A DNA stretch of 64,000 nucleotides from Anoplopoma fimbria (GCF_027596085.1 NC_072453.1:4628448-4692447), one strand, 5' to 3'. Shown: positions 29,641 to 61,999, counted from the stretch's first letter. Notes: generated by a model from the sequence alone, not told the origin. Numbers and translations: made by a program.

Positions 29641-32339
29641 ATTTGGGATACTGAAATTCAATGACTAGCCCACAGTGAGTGTAAGTAAACTTTGAGCAGC
29701 ACTAATATGTATGTCAAGAATATGTATGACAAGAAGCACTGATAGATAGTTTTAGACATAATTTTATTGTGGTCTCGGGAAACTTTATTTACTATTTAAT
29801 ACTATAGTTAAGTCAAACAATACATTAAAGAATACATTAAAAGACACAAGTAAAATGAAAACAAAAATAAATACTGGTTTTACTATTACTATATTATTTT
29901 TACTTGCTTATGGATTATAACTCAACCTTAATATATGTTTGGTATGACATACATTTTTTTAAATGATCAGTATCAGCAAACACTCACTAACATAGGACAT
30001 ATTGGTTGGATTGCCTCACGCTCTGCTTCATAAAGCGCAGACAAAGTTACAAATCACAGATCACTGATCTAATGAACTCAAAGGAACATAACAACAATAA
30101 TAGCAACAGCACATTTTTCCATTAGAGCAGGAATTTCTACTCTTTTTTTCTCCGCAGCGTCTCCCGAGCTGGTGAAAGACGATCGGGTCCTTGAGGACAT
30201 ACTCTTTCTCCTCAGCCAGAGCGAGAGGAAACTCCATCTGACCTGAGAGAGCCTTTAGAGACAGACTAAAGCGTACAAGAGGAGACCTGACTCCCCAGAC
30301 ATCTGTTATGTGGAACGGCATCTAATTTACCTTTTGGTGCAGAGGGGAAAACAAAGGGGGGGTGGAAGGAAAGTGTAGGATTGGGAATGGGAAATAGCAG
30401 TCTGTATGTATGTCTGTCTGTGTATGTGAGTGTGTGTGTTTGAGCGCCTTATAGGTGCAATCACATCTGCCTGTGACTAAATTTATGCCCCATGAATAGC
30501 CATTCAACCTACACAGGAAATGATGAATTTAACTGGAAGGAGTAATAGAGAAAATACCATGTGTGCATAGAAAAAAAAAGAAACTTTGTCAGCAGATAAT
30601 CCAATGAACGGCACATCACAGACATCACAGCCAACACACTTACAATTACAGCTCATAAACAAAACTGCAACAAGCACTTGGCACCAAGGATCGATGCATT
30701 TTGCAGTGTGAATTCTGGTCGTTCAGGGTTCTTATGCTAACTGCAAAAGTCTCACATTTGCAAAAGCTCCTGTGTTAAGAAAATTGCAATGAAATTACAT
30801 TAATTTAACATTAAATTAAACAAAATTAAATATTTAGTAAAAGAAATCTTTCTAAATAAATCTTAAGAATAATCAGTTAATTATCAGTTATTTCTTTAAC
30901 ATTTATGAAAGCTTATTATATCTAGCATAACTTCTTTTTTGTTTAGAGGTTTTAATATTTAAAATGTTTTATTATTATGAGTACACATTAAAGAGAATAA
31001 CTTAATTGTCTTTTCCTATGCTTCACTCAAATTCTGAGATCATTGAAAATACCTTTTATTCATTTCACAATGCTAAACATTGTGTTGTTTCTTTATTTTT
31101 TCTTTACACAGTTATTCCAGAATTTCAGCAGAAATCATCTATATATCATTTATAATTTAATCAAAGAGTTCATTATAAAAAAAAACAGCATATCCCCAGA
31201 AGGACATCTAGCCTTTCTCTAAAAATGAGCCTGTTTCAGGAGTTTGACATGCACTTTAAGGGGTCAAAGGTCGTCCATAGATACCCACTCGGGGGTCAGC
31301 TTCATTAGGTGTTAATGACCCTCCCTGAGGGCAAGTTGTCAGCTGTGCTTTTATACCTTCTTGGTTATTAACCCAGCTTCTTGTTTATATGAAAAGACGA
31401 CCTGAGATCTTTTCATCTGGCTGTTTCTCCACTTTCTCCGTCTCCTTCTTTCCTGAAATGTTAAATGACTGAACCACCAAACATCTTGGATCCGAAACAA
31501 ACACAAAACCTCATTGAACTGGCTCTGCTGAACATATGGTGGAATCAATGAGAGGGCCCATTCATTTAGCAAACTGTCATCAGGAGGCCGTTCAAATGGA
31601 AAATAGCATATACGAGGATGTAACACAGGAACTTGGATGTATTCCCAGCAATTTGCAATTAATGTATGGTACATGTCTTTGTTCCTCCCTTGATCTGCTA
31701 ATTAGAGAGGAAACAAGGGTGCAAATCCTCTCCGCTTCGTTGGAGGAATTCGGCTCTTGCAGCCAGAACCAAGTGTTTTCTCCTAATTTGAAGCTTGCTT
31801 GTCAAAGTACAGAAGGCCTCATATTAAACCAATCACAGGTTTGGCGTCGTTTCAGGCAGTTATGATAAACAGACAACAGACGGACTGAGAGAGTCTGAAG
31901 GACGTCGTTTTGATGTTCAAGGCTTTGATTTCAGCTCCCTTTTGAGCTGACCAAGTTCTTGTTTGCAGGGTACGAGTGAGCTTCACCAGTCCTCTTTCAT
32001 GGAAGAACTGTCCATAGCTCAATCACTTTACTGCCAGTGCAGTCCCTCTAGAGGCTTGTTGTATAGCTTTTGAATATGGGGGCCACATGGTACATTTTAA
32101 GGAAGGGGGGCACTTTTCTTAAAAGAGTAAATGTGAGATTGATACACAAATTTAAATCACTGGTTCTGACCATTAATAAAGGGTACTTTATTAATAGTTT
32201 TTATTGCTCAGTAAAATTAAAATATTCTTTATAATATTTATAAATAAAATATGAAACTATATAAACAAATAGCTGCTGTTTGTAACTATAAATAGCCCAC
32301 AGACAAGAACAGAATATGAGACAGTTTGCCCAGTAAAAA

Positions 32340-32520
32340 GTTCAAGACAAACAGACTGAAATGGACACAAAATGACAACAATCGACAGCTTTTGTAGTTG
32401 CTTTGCGTGTCTTTGTAGTCATGTTGCATCTCTCTGTGGTCATTTATCTGTGGGGTTTTTTTCTGTAGTTTGTAGCTTCTTTGTGATTGTTTTGCATCTG
32501 TTTATAGTCAATTTTAGTTC
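32340..32520. repeat. degenerate minisatellite-like repeat
   Basis: Variants of a roughly 30-base unit, TTTGTAGTCATGTTGCATCT and relatives, recur several times. Similar arrays are common in fish genomes. Confidence 0.6.
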
Positions 32521-35500
32521 TGGTCCAGGCCCATTTAAGTAGTCCAGCCATTATACTAACAAACCAACTTCCCATCACCTCTTAACTCTGGGAATATTTG
32601 GTTTCTACAACAGAGAAGCATGTTTTGATGTTAGCTTCTCAGCCAAGAGCTCTTCATTTTGAGACAGAGACGTAATAATTATCTGAGAATTACTTCAGCC
32701 TGTGGCCAGTCCTAAACATACAGTGTCCGGTTGTATGAAATATAATTTACTTACTGGCAACAACATTATATAAAGGAACTGGATATTTAGCGTTTGGAAC
32801 GGAAGATTTTGCCAAAATCAGAAAAGTGTCAGACAAAATGTGTAACATGTTAATAAAATATCCTTGTGGTGAGGTTGATAGAGTTAAAGTTTCAGACTCA
32901 GGTCTTGCTGACAGCAGACTCTCCCTCTTCCTCACACGTCCATACTTTGAGCTCAAAGGGCAACAGATGACACCTCTATCAAATGAGCACCAGCACACAC
33001 TCCACCCACAAAAAAAAAATCCCCCTGGTAGGCAGTTGTTTCATTAAATCTTTGCTTCCTTCCAGTTGACATCACATTAAGATGTACGACCTCGATATAT
33101 TATTTTGTAGTTGATTGAAATCCCTCCACAGTCACACTGCGATCTGGCAAAACATAAGGAATCATACATTATAATGTCAATGAAAGGGTTTCTCCCTGAG
33201 CAATTTCCTCAATAATGACCAATTTAGCTCCATCATTCACAGTAAATGAGTCCATTACACAGGGACGGTAGCAGATTGTAATTGCTTGCTCAGTCTGAGA
33301 ATAACCCTCTGCATATGAGGGTCAAATGACGATAGATGACCCTGGTGGTGGAATGCTCTTTGAACTCTGACCTCTGGCCACACCAGAGGGCTGATCCTGA
33401 CCTCCACAGAGAAGACCAAGCCATGGAGCGGAGCAGTGACCAGTTGCTCAAGTCCCTTCTGGAGTGAGAGGAGGTGTTGTTTGGGTCATTAAAGAGGAAT
33501 GTGGACAGTAGACTGTGTGTGGATGCTCAACAAAACGGGCCTGTTTTCAGTTTCGGTTACTTAAAACAAGTATGGGCATTTAGGTGTTTATTCAGGGGGA
33601 GTACAACGATAGCAGGATTTGGGCAACCTATTAAGGACCTGACGTCCTTCTGCAGAAATATTAAAGAAGTAGGAGTTACAATTTTTCGAAGAACACAGCT
33701 GATACTGTGTATTTAGTGCTACATCGTTATTACACGTTCAATTTGATGTTTAAATAAACTCACATTCATTATCACCCTAATTCAACTTTTAGTTGGTCCA
33801 CTACTTTGGACCCAATTGGAATATAAACAACTATTTAATGCATTACCATGACATTTGTTAGATATATCAATGGCTCCCACACAATGTATCCTTCTGGCTT
33901 TGATGATAGGTATTTCAGTATGGACACTGAAATTTCACTAAACGAAATAATGCTTGATTTTCACCATGCAGCACCAGCTGTGGTAAGCTCTGTGTGGTGT
34001 GCTGTGGTTTCCTAAAACTTGTCCTTCAGCTGCCTGACTGACCCCATGCAGTGACCTGTAAGCAGGCTGTCAAACTGGCGGGCAGTCCTCATGCAGCCAT
34101 TCCTCTCCCGCCCTAGTGAGGACACTTGACCCCCCCCCTCAACAAGGGTCACTGATCACTTTCATTAGGAGTGTAAAGATCTGAAGGGGTGACATTCGCC
34201 CATCCATCCCAATATCCGGGTTTGGTCTAATCCATGCGTGTTTGGATCCTATGCACCCTCAGTGGAGCCAGACGCTCACACGGACCATTGACAGGGAGGT
34301 CATTGTGTGAGAGACAGAGAAATGCATCAGGAACGGAGCCAGGGCTTTCTGGATAAAGGTCCGTTCTGCAGACCTGCAGCTGAACCAGCCTGTTTGCATA
34401 TCAATACCTTCAGGCCTGAATAACTTCAGTCAGCTGATGAATGAGAGATTTGCTGCTATCTCAAGTCTCAGGGCTCTTTGGTGCAGAGAGACATAAAGGA
34501 AACTTTTCACCCACCCCGGGAAATTCGACGACGTAGCGGCTGGTTCACTTTACACATTGCTCAACCGTGAATGGGGTTGCGTGACTTGAAGATATTCTAT
34601 AACTGGAGAGGATGCAGGGTGGAAAATGAACCCCATCCACCTATCAAATGCTAGCAAGTTTTAGTAAAAAGGGAACTGATCATCCCCAAAAGTCTATTCT
34701 GAAAATGTAGCCCATGGTGAAAAAGGCTGCTGAGATTTTCAATAAATAGTTACTTTTCTTGAACTGAAGCTTTGTTGATATGAAGAGGTTTTTTAAACCT
34801 TTTTTTGCTCTCAGAGGGCAGCAGGAACAAAAATGAAGATACAAAGCAATTTTATTCATTTGGGGTCCAGTTTCTGGACATTTGGCAAATTAAAGTAAAA
34901 TATTTAAACTCCTTTAAGCTCTGTTTTAGGTGTCCACCGATACAGATATCTGGAAATATCTGTCTCATTAGCTTCTAATGTTCCATTACGTGTAGCTCAA
35001 AACAGTAAGTGCAATAAATCAGTTCACCAAAACCGCAAACAAGCTGAAACTTGCTTTAAAGTTCTGTGGTGAAAACTACAACTGATGCCACCTCGGATTT
35101 GTAATGAAATAAAATATGAACTTAAACAACCACCGATAGATAGTAGACGGATGGAACAGAAACCACCGGACTGTGTGGCCCCGGGAAAGATTAAAGTCGT
35201 TCCCTGGCTAGGATCCATGTGTGCTCCCTTGTGTATGTGTGTTTAGGTCCTGCATTGATTACAGATGTATGGAAGATATATCAGATGCTAAATAACATTT
35301 TACAAATCTGTGATAGCGACCCATGTTCGACCCTGAGTTAAATCAAAGTGACAGTGGGACATGGTATGTATAAGCACATATCCCCGCCGCCTATAAACTA
35401 AACAGGCAGTTATTGATCTGGACCATCTCCCTTCAGTGGAGGTCCCCGAGGTTGAGAATGCAATATTAATGGATCAGTGGGGGAGTTGTTGTAGGCCTGT

Positions 35501-35929
35501 GTGTGTGTGTGTTTATTTGTGAGCTGGCGGGTGTGCATGTGTGTGAGAGCATGCATCCACGCTCATAGCTCATGCAGGGCGACTCCATTAAGAAGCGTGT
35601 CGGTGGCGGGTCAGCAGTTTATGGCGGCCAGGCTCACAGGTCAAGGGGGACTGCAGAGGTCAAAGATTGTCCATTCCCAAAAGGTCTGCAATCAGCCCAG
35701 TGAATTGATTGCTTACACATCGGAAAAGCCACTGTCCTGCGTTAACTTCAAATTTAGACCCCGCCGCCATATGACCCCTCAGAAACTCCCCCACCACCAA
35801 CTTCTGCAACTGGGAAATGTTTGCCAAAGAATGACCAGTCGCTTATGCTAACATGAATAGCTCTACCCATTTAGAATTAAGCTTATTTGCTTTCTTGTAA
35901 ATTCAGTCAGATGAGAAGAACCACTCTCG

Positions 35930-36120
35930 TAAATAACTGTTCAATATAAGGCCACAGCCAGCTAGCCTGTTAGCTTAGCTCAGAAAGCAGAATGGAATCT
36001 GTTACCACTGTCTGACGGTAACAAAATGTGTTTCTGGTGCTAGCTTCTTATATTCAGCGTCCAAACAAGAGCACGGTATCAATATGCTCATCTGAAGTTT
36101 TTGCAGTTATATTTCCAGCA
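35930..36120. repeat. dispersed teleost repeat fragment
   Basis: CAGCTAGCCTGTTAGCTTAG and GGTATCAATATGCTCATC match the same percomorph family noted at 45850-46195. Confidence 0.5.
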
Positions 36121-37370
36121 TGGCTTCCGGTTAAGCATTGAAAACAGCTTTGTGAACTGTGGCAGGCCTTCATGCTGTTTTAAATTTTACTGGCGCACTG
36201 ATTTAATTTGCTGATTGTGTCACGTTACAGGGAATATTCAACAGGGATTGGACCTAAATGCGGCATTAGGCATACTTATGTGATCTATTAAAGATTCAGC
36301 AGGTGGCAAGAATATAAACAGGCAGAAGGTACGACTGGGAAACAGGTGCGAGGAAAACAGGCAGCAGAATGCCACATAACAACAATGAAGAACTGACAAA
36401 AAGAAAATGAACTGGGCTGGTATACGTAGCAAATGACTGATGGGGAAATTGGGGACAGGTGAGCAGGAGGTCTAGTGACTGCAGTGCTAACGAGGGACAA
36501 GTGAAACTAATCAGGGCTGGGCAGACAATAAAAAACTGGCGGGAAAAAACACAAAGGCAGGAAGTGAAGTGATCTGAAATGAAAGGAGAGGTGAGTAACA
36601 TATTAAAACACTAAACATGAATGAAAGGAATGACTGACTTAAGTTCAGAAAAGAAGGAAATGTTTAATCACCCTGACATTTCGTCTGGTTGGCGGATTTT
36701 GTTACCCCTTGGACATAAATTGTATTTATTCCGTTATTATTTTTGTGAATCTAACACTCGTTTTTTTAAATAAGCAAAGGCTAAAGATTAAACAATCTAA
36801 AGCATTTTAATACACTATAAATAAATGTCAGCTTTCCTACTAAGCCATCCCATCACAAAAATTGCAAAAAAGTGATTAATTGTAATTTCTTTTCTAGTCA
36901 TCCTGTGTCTCTTCCAGGAAAAATAAATCATCTGCTAAACAGATGTACTTTAGATTCCCGGCAGCAGCAACATTGGTTTGTTTGGAATAAATACCAAGAT
37001 CACGAACTGAGTGCTTCAAAGCAGAAATGAGCCAGAAACACATTTTAGAATAAAAGTTTTAGTCAGAACTTCCTGCAGCATGTCATATACAAAAGTTTTA
37101 GAGAACACATCCCAACAATAGTTTGTCATATTATAAATTAAGCTTTTAGAAATATACAGTTGCATGTAAGTACCGTTTGTAGAGGTGAGTGTTGATTAAA
37201 TGAAGTAGAAAACATCACAGATACAGGTGTCGTCTGTAGAGAACGTTTTATACAAGCATTGTATTGGCAACATAAATAACAGCAAATGTACAGCACATAG
37301 TAGCTGTGTTATACATTTCTGGTCCTTTTTTTTCCACCAGTACCAGGTATCCTCCTGCGTATGCTACATC

Positions 37371-37376
37371 TTTATT
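37371..37376 (-). promoter_or_regulatory. candidate poly(A) signal of hs3st6
   Basis: TTTATT on the plus strand, AATAAA on the transcript strand, 652 bases after the hs3st6 stop. The 3'UTR would then cover about 38027-37350. Other hexamers further downstream are possible. Confidence 0.4.
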
Positions 37377-38027
37377 TTTTAATAAGGACAGTCCAGAAAG
37401 GGAGCTTTCATTTAACTTCATACACAGAATAAACGTGACAGAGGCGAACAGAACAATGCTTATTGGATTGAAAGGATTCTGAATGATAAAGTGATACCTC
37501 GACAAAACACATTTACATTAATTTCTTAATTGTACCAGTGTGCATAATTCGAAACCCTTTGCTTCTTTCCTCGTTGAATGTGACAGTGTTTTTTTCAGCA
37601 GAGCTCTCGTGTCCCAATAGTCTGATATGTAATTTGGTTTATAGTAGCTTTGCCAGACTGTCAAGGCTTGTTACTATTTTGCCATTTGGTTTAAGCTCAG
37701 GCACATCTCTTTGCAGTGTTGGCATCTTTCTGGAGACAGTATGCTTCAATCCGGTTTGCCCTCATCACATTTCAGCAGCAACCAGCACTTCTCAAAAGTG
37801 TTCTTCTAGCATTGCTTGCTAAGGGTTTGAAGCTCTCACAAACGTTGTAAGCATGGTTGATGTAAATCTGGAGAAAGGAGGGAGTTTTCATAGCTTAAGA
37901 AATGAAGAAAAAGCACAGTAAAAGCTTTGGTAATACACAATGTCTTCAAGCTATCCCTGTCTGGTTTTGGTAGGTGGCTAAACAAGAACGCTACTAACAG
38001 TTTTTAATAGCCTTGGCGAGTAGTCGA

Positions 38028-56102
<18,075 letters not shown>

Positions 56103-56640
56103 GAGGCGCACACCGGAGCACGGGGACACAACGCAGGAAACATGCCACATCAAAATAAATCATACTTCTAAAAGTCCACTCAGTGATTTTTTTTTTAAAG
56201 AAAAAAACAAAACACAGCAAGTGGCGGAAAACTTGCCCCTTGCGCGTAAAAAAGCTCCGCATATTCCTCAGTTTATCTCGCTGGCCCTTTGACTCTCTCT
56301 CTCTATATATATCTATATATATATATCTATATATATATATATCTATATCTCGTCAGCTCGCCATCAAAGACAACTTGCAGATTTTTTCATAACTCGACCA
56401 AAGTCCCTGTGCGGCTGAGCTGAGAGGAGGCTGTGCGTCAGAGCTCCGTGCCTTCTGCGCGCTCCCGTGGCTCCTTGGCAGACAGTGGCTCTGTAACAAA
56501 AAAAAAAAAAAAAAAAAAACAACAAAAAAAATAAACTCGACACCCCTTTTCCAGTCTGACTGCCAAATCCACGCCCTGTTTATCAAACACACGCCCCTTC
56601 CATCGTCGGCCCGGGCGACATTACAATAACAGCGAGAAAT
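56103..56640 (-). other. hs3st6: hs3st6 5'UTR and probable promoter
   Basis: Upstream of the start codon, on the plus strand, are a TA/TATC tract (56299-56348) and an A tract (56498-56519) in moderately GC-rich surroundings. Together these probably hold the 5'UTR and core promoter. No transcription start can be fixed. Confidence 0.4.
56299..56348. repeat. (TA/TATC)n low-complexity tract
   Basis: Alternating TATATATATC blocks next to a short CT run. Confidence 0.92.
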
Positions 56641-57037
56641 AATGAACTTTGCACCGTCTCTCCAAGTTTGTCGGAGAGGGACAAACTCTCATAGCCAATA
56701 CATCCAATTATTTTCAGCCATTAGTTTAATTACATTTAATGACTAGGAAGAGGAGGAGGGAAAAATATCTGGAACATGATGAAGAGGGGATATTTGGTTT
56801 GATTGCGGACTGAGGATGCAATCCCCCCCCCTTTAAATCATCCACTGTGAGACGTCTGAGCTCTGGGTTGTTTCTTGCCTAAATTGCTTGCCGTGGACGG
56901 GGCTCGGCCACCTGCTGTCTGCTGGCCCTCCTGACCACACACCCCCATGGAGCCAGCTATGACGCACACATTTAACCTTTCCACTCCTGCCCGACAGGGA
57001 GAGACAGGTGTCATCAGCTTCCTCTGATTTCTCTCTC

Positions 57038-57040
<3 letters not shown>

Positions 57041-57107
<67 letters not shown>
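57041..57107. repeat. (GT)n-(GA)n microsatellite
   Basis: About 27 GT units run directly into about 7 GA units. Confidence 0.96.
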
Positions 57108-57108
<1 letters not shown>

Positions 57109-58469
57109 CCATAGTTAACTGAGGTATAATAAACTCAGACCACCATCAGTTTCTCTACATCGTTTTTTGCAGTGTAGGTAAATAGTGTTAAGTAATTAAG
57201 ACCAAAACAACAATCCGAAAAACATTCACAAGAGTTTAAGAAAATGAGAATTAGCTGTCATATGAGACAATTGCTGATATGCAGGTTTTTGGAACCAGAC
57301 CCTGTTTACTTCATTGAAATCTAGACATTTGTTCCTGAATGTTGCCAAGAAAGCCTAAGGACACAGATTATATTTTCAGCAAAGACACGGACAAGATGAA
57401 ATGTCCCTCCTTGTGATACTGGTGGACTGGACGTATCGCCTATACTGCTGCAAAGTCAGCCCTGTTTTCATTTCTGCAACCTTTTCCCCTTGGGAATGTC
57501 TGTTCCTTTTTATTTGTTTATGAACCCAATGTTTCACTTAAAATTCCACTTCAAGTGGCTTCAAAGTTAATACATTATATGAAATATTATGATGTTCTAT
57601 GGCTGCTCAATGTGAAACATAAGGGCTACATATTTTTTGCCATCATTCCCCTCTGCCATATTTGCTATTTTTGCCAACTTAAGGATAGAAAGAAATCTAA
57701 CATAAAGGGTTCTGTGGGTTTGTCTGATCTCTCTGTTTTTCCAGGGGACAATTGTTACTTACAGAAACATGGTGTGGGACTATCTGACCAAGCTATCTGG
57801 ACTAAAAACTGCTGTAGCGTTTACCGTACTCTCCCTCATAGACAGCTAAAGCTACAGAGTTATAAGAGTAAGCTCACTGTTGAGATAGTGATGGCTAGCC
57901 TTACCTTAAGCTAAAAAAAATGCACTCATATGTTACTTTTGCATCTGAACTATCGTGATCTGTTATTAAAACATATTCATTTTAATGAAATCATGTCAAA
58001 TCAGTTGTTGTCGGAAAGCACACTCGAAAGTTAGAGTGATGCTGTTAAGGCACGCAAATATCCCCTATAGCGCCTTCGTAGTTCACTTTTGGAACCAGCA
58101 CTGCACACTGCTCGTCATGTGACAAGGAACAACCAATTACAGCCAGTGGATCATTTTTTCTATCTTCCGTAAATATTGGTCTATTGTAAATATGGAGGTG
58201 AAGCTAATCACTTTAGTGCAGGGCTACCAAGAGTTTTTCATAAACATTTATGGAGATGTTAGAACTCATTGATAGGATTAGCTAAGTCTAACTAGCTTAT
58301 GGTCGCTTAGCAACGTCAGGCACAACCTGCCTCCACGCCCTTGAAATTTGGCACAAGAGTCAACGTATCCTCATACAATTTTTTTATATATCTGACCAAA
58401 ACGTTTTTCCTCCTTTTTTCAACTAAAGTCCAGCAACATGTGTCAATTTCCCCCTCGTCACATAAAAAA

Positions 58470-58690
58470 TAAACTTCCATCTTCACAGGTAACAACTTAG
58501 TTGGGTTCAGGCTACAAAACTACCAGGTTAGATTTAGAAATAGATTGTGAAATACTTAGTTATGTTCAGGCAACAAAAACGGCTTAGTTAGGTTTAGGAA
58601 AAGATTGTGGTTTGAGCTAAAAATGAATACGTAAGTGCTGTTACTGAGTTAAAATGACTACAGAAGTGCTGTTACTTAAGTACAGCAGTT
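58470..58690. repeat. dispersed percomorph repeat with GTTAGGTTTAGG words
   Basis: CTTAGTTAGGTTTAGGAAAA followed by GATTGTGGTTTGAGCTAAAA, with an internal partial duplication (ACTTAGTTGGGTTCAGGC and ACTTAGTTATGTTCAGGC). The pattern is typical of a common percomorph dispersed repeat. Confidence 0.6.
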
Positions 58691-60728
58691 ACATGACAAA
58701 TACATTAACATTGACCTCTCATTTTACACGGAGCACGAAGAGCAGTCAGGACTGGTTTTTGCTTGAGGCTGTAACTGAATCTAATCATGATGGATAGAAA
58801 ACAAAAAAGATATAGCCTACATTTAGTCCAGAAATATGAACTGTAAATAAATCAAAAATAATGTCGGTTTCAAACAAAATATGTCAAAATAGAAAGCAAA
58901 AATAGCCGGAAAAAAGTAACTAACCAACAGAAAGCTAAAAATACCAGACTTCAACAGAGCTGCAGCTCAATTGTTCACAGGTCTCTCCGTGGAGTGCAAA
59001 ACTCTCACATTTCTAGATTTTCAGTATTGTTCTCACTACTGTTCTTTCAACCACACTTGGGATCCTTGTACTAACGGTTGAGGAGATGACATTATGCTTG
59101 ATGTACTGTGGAGTTGGTACGATTCATTGTGCCATAGTGGAGTTAAACTGGACTGACCAAACCCATAATGAGCCTTCAGTGTCAGACGGTTCTGAAATGG
59201 ATGCTTCAGGATACTAAACCCATTTTCCAAAAATAGTTTTTTACAATATATGTGTTACGGTATAAATCACAATTTATTGGCACTTTCACCCTATATGTTG
59301 AACTATAAGTGAGGTGCTACATGGCAGCACATCCATATGGATGATAAATCTGAGGGGGATGACAATATCTATCGACCCAGGCCTCCTCTAACCTGGCAGT
59401 ATGTCAATTCCCCCTAGTCTCTAAACAGAGAAGGCATCATTTACCCTTCTGTACTCTCCGAGCACTCCTCCATATTGATCCGCTGTGGTGTTGAAAAACA
59501 ATCGGAGACGTGCCACTCTGTAGTCAAAGTGATCAATAATGTGGGCTTGCTTTGTTTTGTTTAACGTGTTCCATATAGAGTCTGTGGCGTCTTTTCTCTA
59601 AGTGCAAGGTTCAAAGGATTTATTTTTTTTGACGGCAATTTTACGCCAAAGTGGCTCATATTTGTCTGCAAGATATCTTTTAAGGGCACTCTGCCTTTGG
59701 AAAATCTATATGGGATGCGAAGGTGAATCTACAAACTGATTGTCAGTTTTCGTCTCCATTTTGACTTGTTTTTAAAATAAACTTTATTTTGTTTATTAAT
59801 TTAATAGTAAATGTATTTACTGTTAAGATGCCAGCTGAGAAAGCTGTTATCCTTTTCTGTTAAACTAGTTAGCTTTAGCCGTAGTTTTACGTTAGCTAGG
59901 CGTTTTGTCCACCATGATTGAATTGGCGTCATTTAGTTATGTGAAATAACAAACAAATTTTATCAACGTATAATTCTCTACATTTTTACAGATAACAGTA
60001 GAGGACAATTACGAAGTAATGTAGTTTTAGGTTTTGCTAAGGCAAAACATGGCTAATTGTCCTGCTAGCTAACTTTTCTTTTAGCCCTCTCTTATGTGCC
60101 TTATGTGGCAGAGTCCAATAAATGTGGTTTTCATAAAGAATACAGTTAGATTTGGCTTGGTTTTTAGCTTTCTCAGAAATTATACATTTTGATATCGCAA
60201 AACAGAGTAATATTCAGGTCTTAACTCAATTTTGTCAAAATAAAGATACAATATTTTGCTTTTTAGGCGAAATTCAGCAACATTTTGTATCAATACTGGT
60301 CATATTTGAATTTGAACATTTATGTTTATTGGTTTGTTTTTTGTTGATACAATTAATTACCATAGTGGGATACAAGCTAATTAAATGTTATAGTGAAATA
60401 CTTGAGTTAAACATAAGTCATAACATAAAAATATATGCTATAATTGGTTCATCATTAACATGGGCAAATGGACAAAAATCTCTGGGTTATCACTATATTG
60501 TAGCTGCAGACAAAAAGGAAACTCATATCTGCAGAGTGTGCTGTATATTTAGGCCAATATCAGCTATCATGTGCAGTATCCGTCTAATCCTGAATGACAG
60601 TCTAATGTATGGGAACTTAGCTCCCTTCCACAGTTTACAGAGGAACACCTGAAGAAAGGCATCCCCCCCACACACACACACACACCTGTATCTGTAAATG
60701 ACATCGTCGGTGTTGAATTCCTACCCAC

Positions 60729-60909
60729 CTGTGTAAGGTCTGTGTCTGTGGGAAGGCAGACAGCTGTACAAAGCCCAGCAGTGACTGTTGTGCTCTGTAA
60801 TCCTCGGTAAAGTCCCTGTGATGACCTGCGGCGGCTGCTTCAAAGCCTTTCTCAATACAGAGTACCCCAAGGCTGGACTTGCTAAAGTTCAACAAGGAAG
60901 TGCAAACCA
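60729..60909 (-). other. weak candidate exon of unknown gene
   Basis: The minus strand has an AG acceptor, an open frame of 60 codons and a good donor (CACAG|GTGGGT). The text includes GFEAAAAGHHRDFTEDYRAQ. The acceptor has a poor pyrimidine tract, I recognise no family, and no partner exon is visible up to the window edge. Chance is quite possible. Confidence 0.15.
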
Positions 60910-61630
60910 CTGTAACTTGCTGTATTGTGACAAAATAATCTCAATTTAAAAGGTCCACTAACTGACTTTTTGATGCAGATGTTGTACTGTCCAATAAAAA
61001 CTTGCACCTTGACTTTACACTCAGACAAACTAGTGGCAGCACCAAATATTATACTTCATCTCTGAAAGTGAAACCAAATTTTATCTTCCAAAAGGAATTA
61101 TACAATTGATCAAAACCCTAAAGAGGCATTAGGGCCAGCTCTTGGCTTACTAAAATAAGAGCGTTCTACTCGGGATGACAACAGATGTTGACCAGCCCAC
61201 ATTTCCAGAAGCATTAGAGAAAATTCCAAATTGTCATTATTTGGAAGTATAAAAAGTGGTCTTTTCCTTGTCTTTTTAAAGTTACAGTGACTTTAAATTT
61301 CTGTCAAGTATCAGTTGGTGGTGGGATTGCAGAATTTTTTTCCAAACCCATGAATAATCACTGACTTTCTGCTTTGTGTCTCTTTTAAAAGGCTTTCTGT
61401 TTCTGTGTTACTCACAATAGCTAATCCCCTCACTGTTTCAGGTCAAAGTGAATACACCCGACTTCTCAAGTTGTCCAGAAGGGCGTTGCAGTCATTGTCC
61501 CGCAGGAGAATACAGAGCATTGTCCCAGTATTGTGGCGGATCACTGAGGATACAATGCATGCGACTAGCTACTGAAGAGCTGCTCTTCAAATGGTCTGTT
61601 AACTCACCTGGATGGAATGTGTCTCTCTCA

Positions 61631-61672
61631 TACACACACGCACGCACGCACGCACGCACGCACACACACACA
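61631..61672. repeat. (CACG)n/(CA)n microsatellite
   Basis: Compound array of ACGC tetranucleotides flanked by CA units. Confidence 0.93.
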
Positions 61673-61999
61673 AACTTGTCACCAAACTCTCCCAGACATC
61701 ATCCTCATTAAAGGGCCAGCAGGGATTAAAGGATGAGTAACATGCAGGGTTTTTTTCAGTCCAAAGTTCAGATAAAGCTGTTACACTTCCAATGCTGTTA
61801 TCCTGATAACTGATCTTATAAAGTGATTTTACATGTCAGCAGCAAGCACAGCTGACGTTAGATGATAAGAAGATGAATTTTGTTAACAGCAGTAGGGATC
61901 CCATTAGACTCATTCTGTTATTCGAACTTTGGTTTCTGAATTTGCTGATCTTGTGGTCTCACCAGAAAAATGGAAATTAGCCTAAATTAGCTACACATT

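Larger units (their letters stand above)
29641..37250. other. intergenic between hs3st6 3' end and meiob, no gene seen
   Basis: No coding exon is supported. Contents include nuclear-receptor-like half sites at 31258-31274 and 33318-33403, a degenerate tandem repeat at 32340-32520, and a GCTAG-rich repeat copy at about 35930-36120. The remainder is ordinary AT-rich intergenic sequence. Confidence 0.5.
56641..60690. other. hs3st6 5' flank, no gene seen
   Basis: A GT/GA microsatellite (57041-57107) and a repeat (58470-58690) are present. The longest open frame, 60152-60652, is AT-rich, begins with TTG and ends in repeat-like text, so it is not taken as a gene. Confidence 0.5.

Noticed and set aside
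60152..60652. 166-codon open frame, longest in the right flank
   Set aside because: Starts with TTG, is AT-rich and hydrophobic without a known fold, and its 3' half looks like dispersed repeat text.
61448..61711. 87-codon plus-strand frame with many cysteines
   Set aside because: Extends into the CACG microsatellite and shows no recognisable domain.
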